Assembly (NCBI RefSeq): GCF_000421585.1
Contig: NZ_ATXH01000027.1
Coordinates: 1-32,285 of the forward strand
Direction: 5' to 3'
DNA: 32,285 nt
DNA from: Thermodesulfatator atlanticus DSM 21156
Lineage (GTDB): Bacteria > Desulfobacterota > Thermodesulfobacteria > Thermodesulfobacteriales > Thermodesulfatatoraceae
Within the stretch, counting starts at the first letter, position 1. Every line of letters starts with the position of its first letter. Both the position numbers and the translations under genes were made by a program. Below are positions 30,156 to 32,285 of this stretch, in pieces. A model generated the notes under the pieces. It ran no database searches. It had not been told where the DNA came from and saw nothing but the letters and a program-made list of their open reading frames with translations.

Positions 30156-31865
30156 CTAGAGTTCCCATCCCCAACGACGTACGAAGTTCATACCCCCAAG
30201 GGGGACGTATACTTTATCAAAACCAGCAGCATAAAGCACTCTCGCTGCTTCGTAAGCCCTCATAGAAGAATTACAAATTATGATTATCTCTTTGTCTCGA
30301 GGAATTTTGGCAATATTGTGTCTTACCTGGTCATATACAATCCATATCCAGCGGCCAGGATATTTTTCCATTAGAGGCTTGGCTTCTTTTTCGCTCCTTA
30401 CGTCCAGGAAAATGGTATTAGGGTCTTCTTCTCTTAAGCGCTTTATCACCTCGTCAAATTCGATGGGCTTAAAAAGGCCGTCGGCTATGTTGTTAGCCAC
30501 CATGGAAACAACGTTTAGAGGATCAAGAGCAGCGTTAAATGGTGGGGCATAAGCAAGTTCCATATAGGAGGTGTCTTCAAGCCTTGGTTTAAATTCAAGA
30601 AGTTTTGCGATGGAGTTCACCCGGGCCATAGCACCATCAGTCATGGGGCCAACTGCCTGAAAACCAAGTACGCGTCTGTCGCGTCTATCAGCTACTATTT
30701 CTACGAAAATTAGCCCGGCACCGGGATAGTAGTGGGCACGTTCTGTTTGGTTGTGAAGGGCATAAAAGGCGTCAAAACCCTCAAGCTTGGCCACTTCATA
30801 AGAAAGACCACAGCTTGCTACCGCAAGGTTAAAACATTTCATTACAAAGGCTCCGGTTGCCCCTCGAAAAGTTTCTGTGCCACCGGCAAGATTTGTACCA
30901 ATTATGCGGCCGTGGCGGTTAGCAAGGGCCCCTGAAGAAATGACCATTTTTTTGCCGCTGATAAGATGGGTGATTTCAATGCAGTCTCCCCCGGCGTAAA
31001 TGTTGGGATCAGAAGTTTGTAAGCGCTCGTTTACCACTATGCCCCCGGTGAGGGGAGAAACACATAGGCCTGCCTCCTTTGCTAATTGCGAATTAGGACG
31101 CACCCCGGTGGCCATAATAACGAGATCGCATTCATAGCGTCCATCTTCGGTTATTACCGCGGTGGCTTTGCCGTCTTTTCCTTCGATTTCTTTGGTGCGG
31201 GCGTTAAGCACAAGTTTTACACCCTTTTCTTTCAGATGTTCTGCTACAATTCGTGCCATAGGTGGGTCAAGCAACCGGGGAAGGGGCTGACCAAAGTATT
31301 CGAGTACCGTCACTTCAAGGCCCCAGAGATCCCGAAAGGCCTCTGCCATTTCAAGGCCAATGGCCCCGGCACCGATAATGGCGACTTTTTCCACCAGCCC
31401 TTTGGAAATGCGTTCTTTTATTTCTATGGCCGTATGAAGATTTGAAATGGCAAAGACTCCGTCAAGATCCCGACCTGGAATCGGAAGCAGAAAGGGTGAG
31501 GCCCCGGTGGCCAGGACGAGTTTGTCGTAGGCGATGGTGTCTTCCTTTCCAGAGTCAAGATATTTGACATGGACCAGTTTTTTTTCCCGGTCTATTTTGG
31601 TGGCAAGGGTTTTCGTTAAGGTATGAACACCTTTGGCATTTTCAAAAAACTTTTCGTCACGAAGCATCTTAAAAGCCGTAAGGCGTAATTCTTTTTCGTC
31701 GGGGATATCTCCTGAGACGTAATAAGGGATACCGCAGCCGCCGTAAGAAATGAGATCGTCTTTGTCTATCATGATCACTTCGGCTTGAGGGTTAAGGCGC
31801 TTGGCCCGGCAGGCTGCACGAGGCCCTGCGGCCACGGCTCCGATAACGACTATTCTTTCCGCCAT
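30156..31865 (-). CDS. CoA-disulfide-reductase-like FAD oxidoreductase with C-terminal rhodanese domain
   Basis: A 569-residue fusion. Residues 1-440 form a pyridine nucleotide-disulfide oxidoreductase: FAD site VVIGAVAAGPRAACRAKRL, active-site Cys44 in SYGGCGIPYYVSGD, NAD(P)H site AIIGAGAIGLEMAEAF, and the FAD motif IYAGGDCIE. Residues 460-569 are a rhodanese domain with a likely active Cys531 in ICNSSMRAYEAA. This layout is that of CoA-disulfide reductase-rhodanese fusions (CoADR-RHD, NADH-dependent persulfide or polysulfide reductase type) studied in Shewanella and Bacillus. It likely handles CoA persulfide, polysulfide or disulfides in a sulfur-reducing setting; NADH oxidase annotation is also common. 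GGAGG supports the start. It leads a tight operon with crcB and DUF190. Confidence 0.92.
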   Translation of the reverse strand: MAERIVVIGAVAAGPRAACRAKRLNPQAEVIMIDKDDLISYGGCGIPYYVSGDIPDEKELRLTAFKMLRDEKFFENAKGVHTLTKTLATKIDREKKLVHVKYLDSGKEDTIAYDKLVLATGASPFLLPIPGRDLDGVFAISNLHTAIEIKERISKGLVEKVAIIGAGAIGLEMAEAFRDLWGLEVTVLEYFGQPLPRLLDPPMARIVAEHLKEKGVKLVLNARTKEIEGKDGKATAVITEDGRYECDLVIMATGVRPNSQLAKEAGLCVSPLTGGIVVNERLQTSDPNIYAGGDCIEITHLISGKKMVISSGALANRHGRIIGTNLAGGTETFRGATGAFVMKCFNLAVASCGLSYEVAKLEGFDAFYALHNQTERAHYYPGAGLIFVEIVADRRDRRVLGFQAVGPMTDGAMARVNSIAKLLEFKPRLEDTSYMELAYAPPFNAALDPLNVVSMVANNIADGLFKPIEFDEVIKRLREEDPNTIFLDVRSEKEAKPLMEKYPGRWIWIVYDQVRHNIAKIPRDKEIIIICNSSMRAYEAARVLYAAGFDKVYVPLGGMNFVRRWGWEL

Positions 31866-31941
31866 GATTGCCCTCCAAAGGGATTTGTTTTTCGAAGTAG
31901 CAACACAATACCTTTAGCGCAAGTTTTTTTGTTAAAAAATT

Positions 31942-31968
31942 AGGATTTTTTTTGATAAAAAATATCCT
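31942..31968. promoter_or_regulatory. Near-perfect palindrome in the divergent promoter region
   Basis: AGGAT and ATCCT ends enclose T-rich and A-rich arms: 11 of 12 base pairs match around a 3-base centre (31954-31956). It lies between the divergent CoADR-rhodanese and DUF5335-like genes, in an AT-rich 186-base gap, and may be an operator serving one or both. No known operator consensus was matched with confidence. Confidence 0.45.
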
Positions 31969-32051
31969 GAAATAGCGGAAATGTTTTAAAATCTGTTTAT
32001 CTTTTAAAGTGAAAGAAATTTTCTAATTTTCCCTGCAGGAGGGTGGTGAAA

Positions 32052-32285
32052 ATGAAAAAAGAAAGAATCCTCAAGAAAGACTGGCCGGAATTCTTAAAAA
32101 AGTTTAACGCCGAGCATCAATTTCGACCTGTTTGCGTGTTGGTGGGTGGCCATGAGGTATGTCGCGATATGCCTTTTCTTGGCCTGGTTTACGAAGCCAA
32201 GAAAAAAGACGTTGAAGTAATCGTTGGCGGTGTTGATGTTGAACATACCGAACATCTTGTTCATACTTTACGCTCTCCCAGGGCG
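32052..32285 (+). CDS. N-terminal part of a DUF5335-like protein (runs off the window)
   Basis: An open frame of 78 codons continues to the window end without a stop. It begins with ATG at 32052, preceded by GGAGG (32038-32042). It reads KKDWPEFLKKFNAEHQFRPV, then LVYEAKKKDVEVIVGG and EHTEHLVHTLRSP. The W-x-x-F-L-x-x-F-x-x-x-H start and the HLVHTL segment recall DUF5335, a small family of unknown function. The call is tentative because the 3' end is missing. It is divergent from the CoADR-rhodanese operon. Confidence 0.6.
   Translation, partial: MKKERILKKDWPEFLKKFNAEHQFRPVCVLVGGHEVCRDMPFLGLVYEAKKKDVEVIVGGVDVEHTEHLVHTLRSPRA

Noticed and set aside
30154-32051. Fluoride riboswitch for crcB
   Set aside because: The only gap upstream of the operon (31866-32051) shows no recognisable crcB-motif pseudoknot pattern, and crcB itself starts 2 bases after the preceding stop.
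1-32285. CRISPR arrays, insertion sequences or prophage genes
   Set aside because: No regularly spaced repeats, transposase, integrase or phage structural genes were seen on either strand.

Overview
The window comes from the chromosome of a thermophilic-looking, anaerobic, Gram-negative bacterium, most plausibly a Thermodesulfobacteria-type sulfate or sulfur reducer. This is inferred from gene content and style: a glutamate synthase split into three archaeal-type polypeptides, an HdrA-MvhD (QmoB-like) electron-transfer flavoprotein, a CoA-disulfide-reductase/rhodanese fusion, a selenium/sulfur-trafficking cassette, a hemerythrin chemoreceptor, and compact, translationally coupled operons rich in Lys, Glu and Phe. 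No marker in the window names the species.

Layout, left to right. (1) 228-5198 (+): FMN, amidotransferase and GXGXG subunits of glutamate synthase, then purM and a DUF523 gene, tightly packed. pgpA lies convergent to this run. (2) 5806-9583 (+): an HDOD-GAF regulator and, behind its own strong sigma70-type promoter, the 758-residue HdrA-MvhD fusion. (3) 9580-16051 (-): mfd, a SurA-like chaperone, a short RodZ-like protein, recO and a LOG-family protein. (4) 16132-16815 (-): rplU-rpmA with a clear promoter and terminator. (5) 16855-20933: a cytosolic PAS-kinase-receiver hybrid, divergent from a chemoreceptor carrying both a CZB zinc-binding domain and a bacteriohemerythrin domain. (6) 21102-21775: a PIN-domain toxin-antitoxin pair. 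(7) 21850-24731 (+): YedF, an aminotransferase-V cysteine desulfurase and a DUF3343 Se/S-carrier-like protein, all overlapping by 4 bases, followed by smpB and the tmRNA gene. (8) 24732-25836: accessory stretch with a small antitoxin and a MazF/PemK-like toxin broken by one frameshift, bracketed by a perfect 12-base direct repeat just after the tmRNA. (9) 25837-29510 (+): a universal-stress-protein/small-transporter-subunit fusion, a sodium:solute symporter and folC. (10) 29460-31865 (-): CoA-disulfide-reductase-like/rhodanese protein, CrcB fluoride channel and a DUF190 protein. (11) 32052-end (+): the start of a DUF5335-like gene.

Themes: nitrogen assimilation and purine synthesis share one operon; the redox and sulfur/selenium chemistry suits an anaerobe; oxygen or metal sensing is suggested by the chemoreceptor next to an orphan hybrid kinase. 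Most genes are ordinary housekeeping. The best leads are the broken toxin flanked by repeats next to ssrA, the USP-transporter fusion, the CZB+hemerythrin receptor and the stand-alone HdrA-MvhD flavoprotein.
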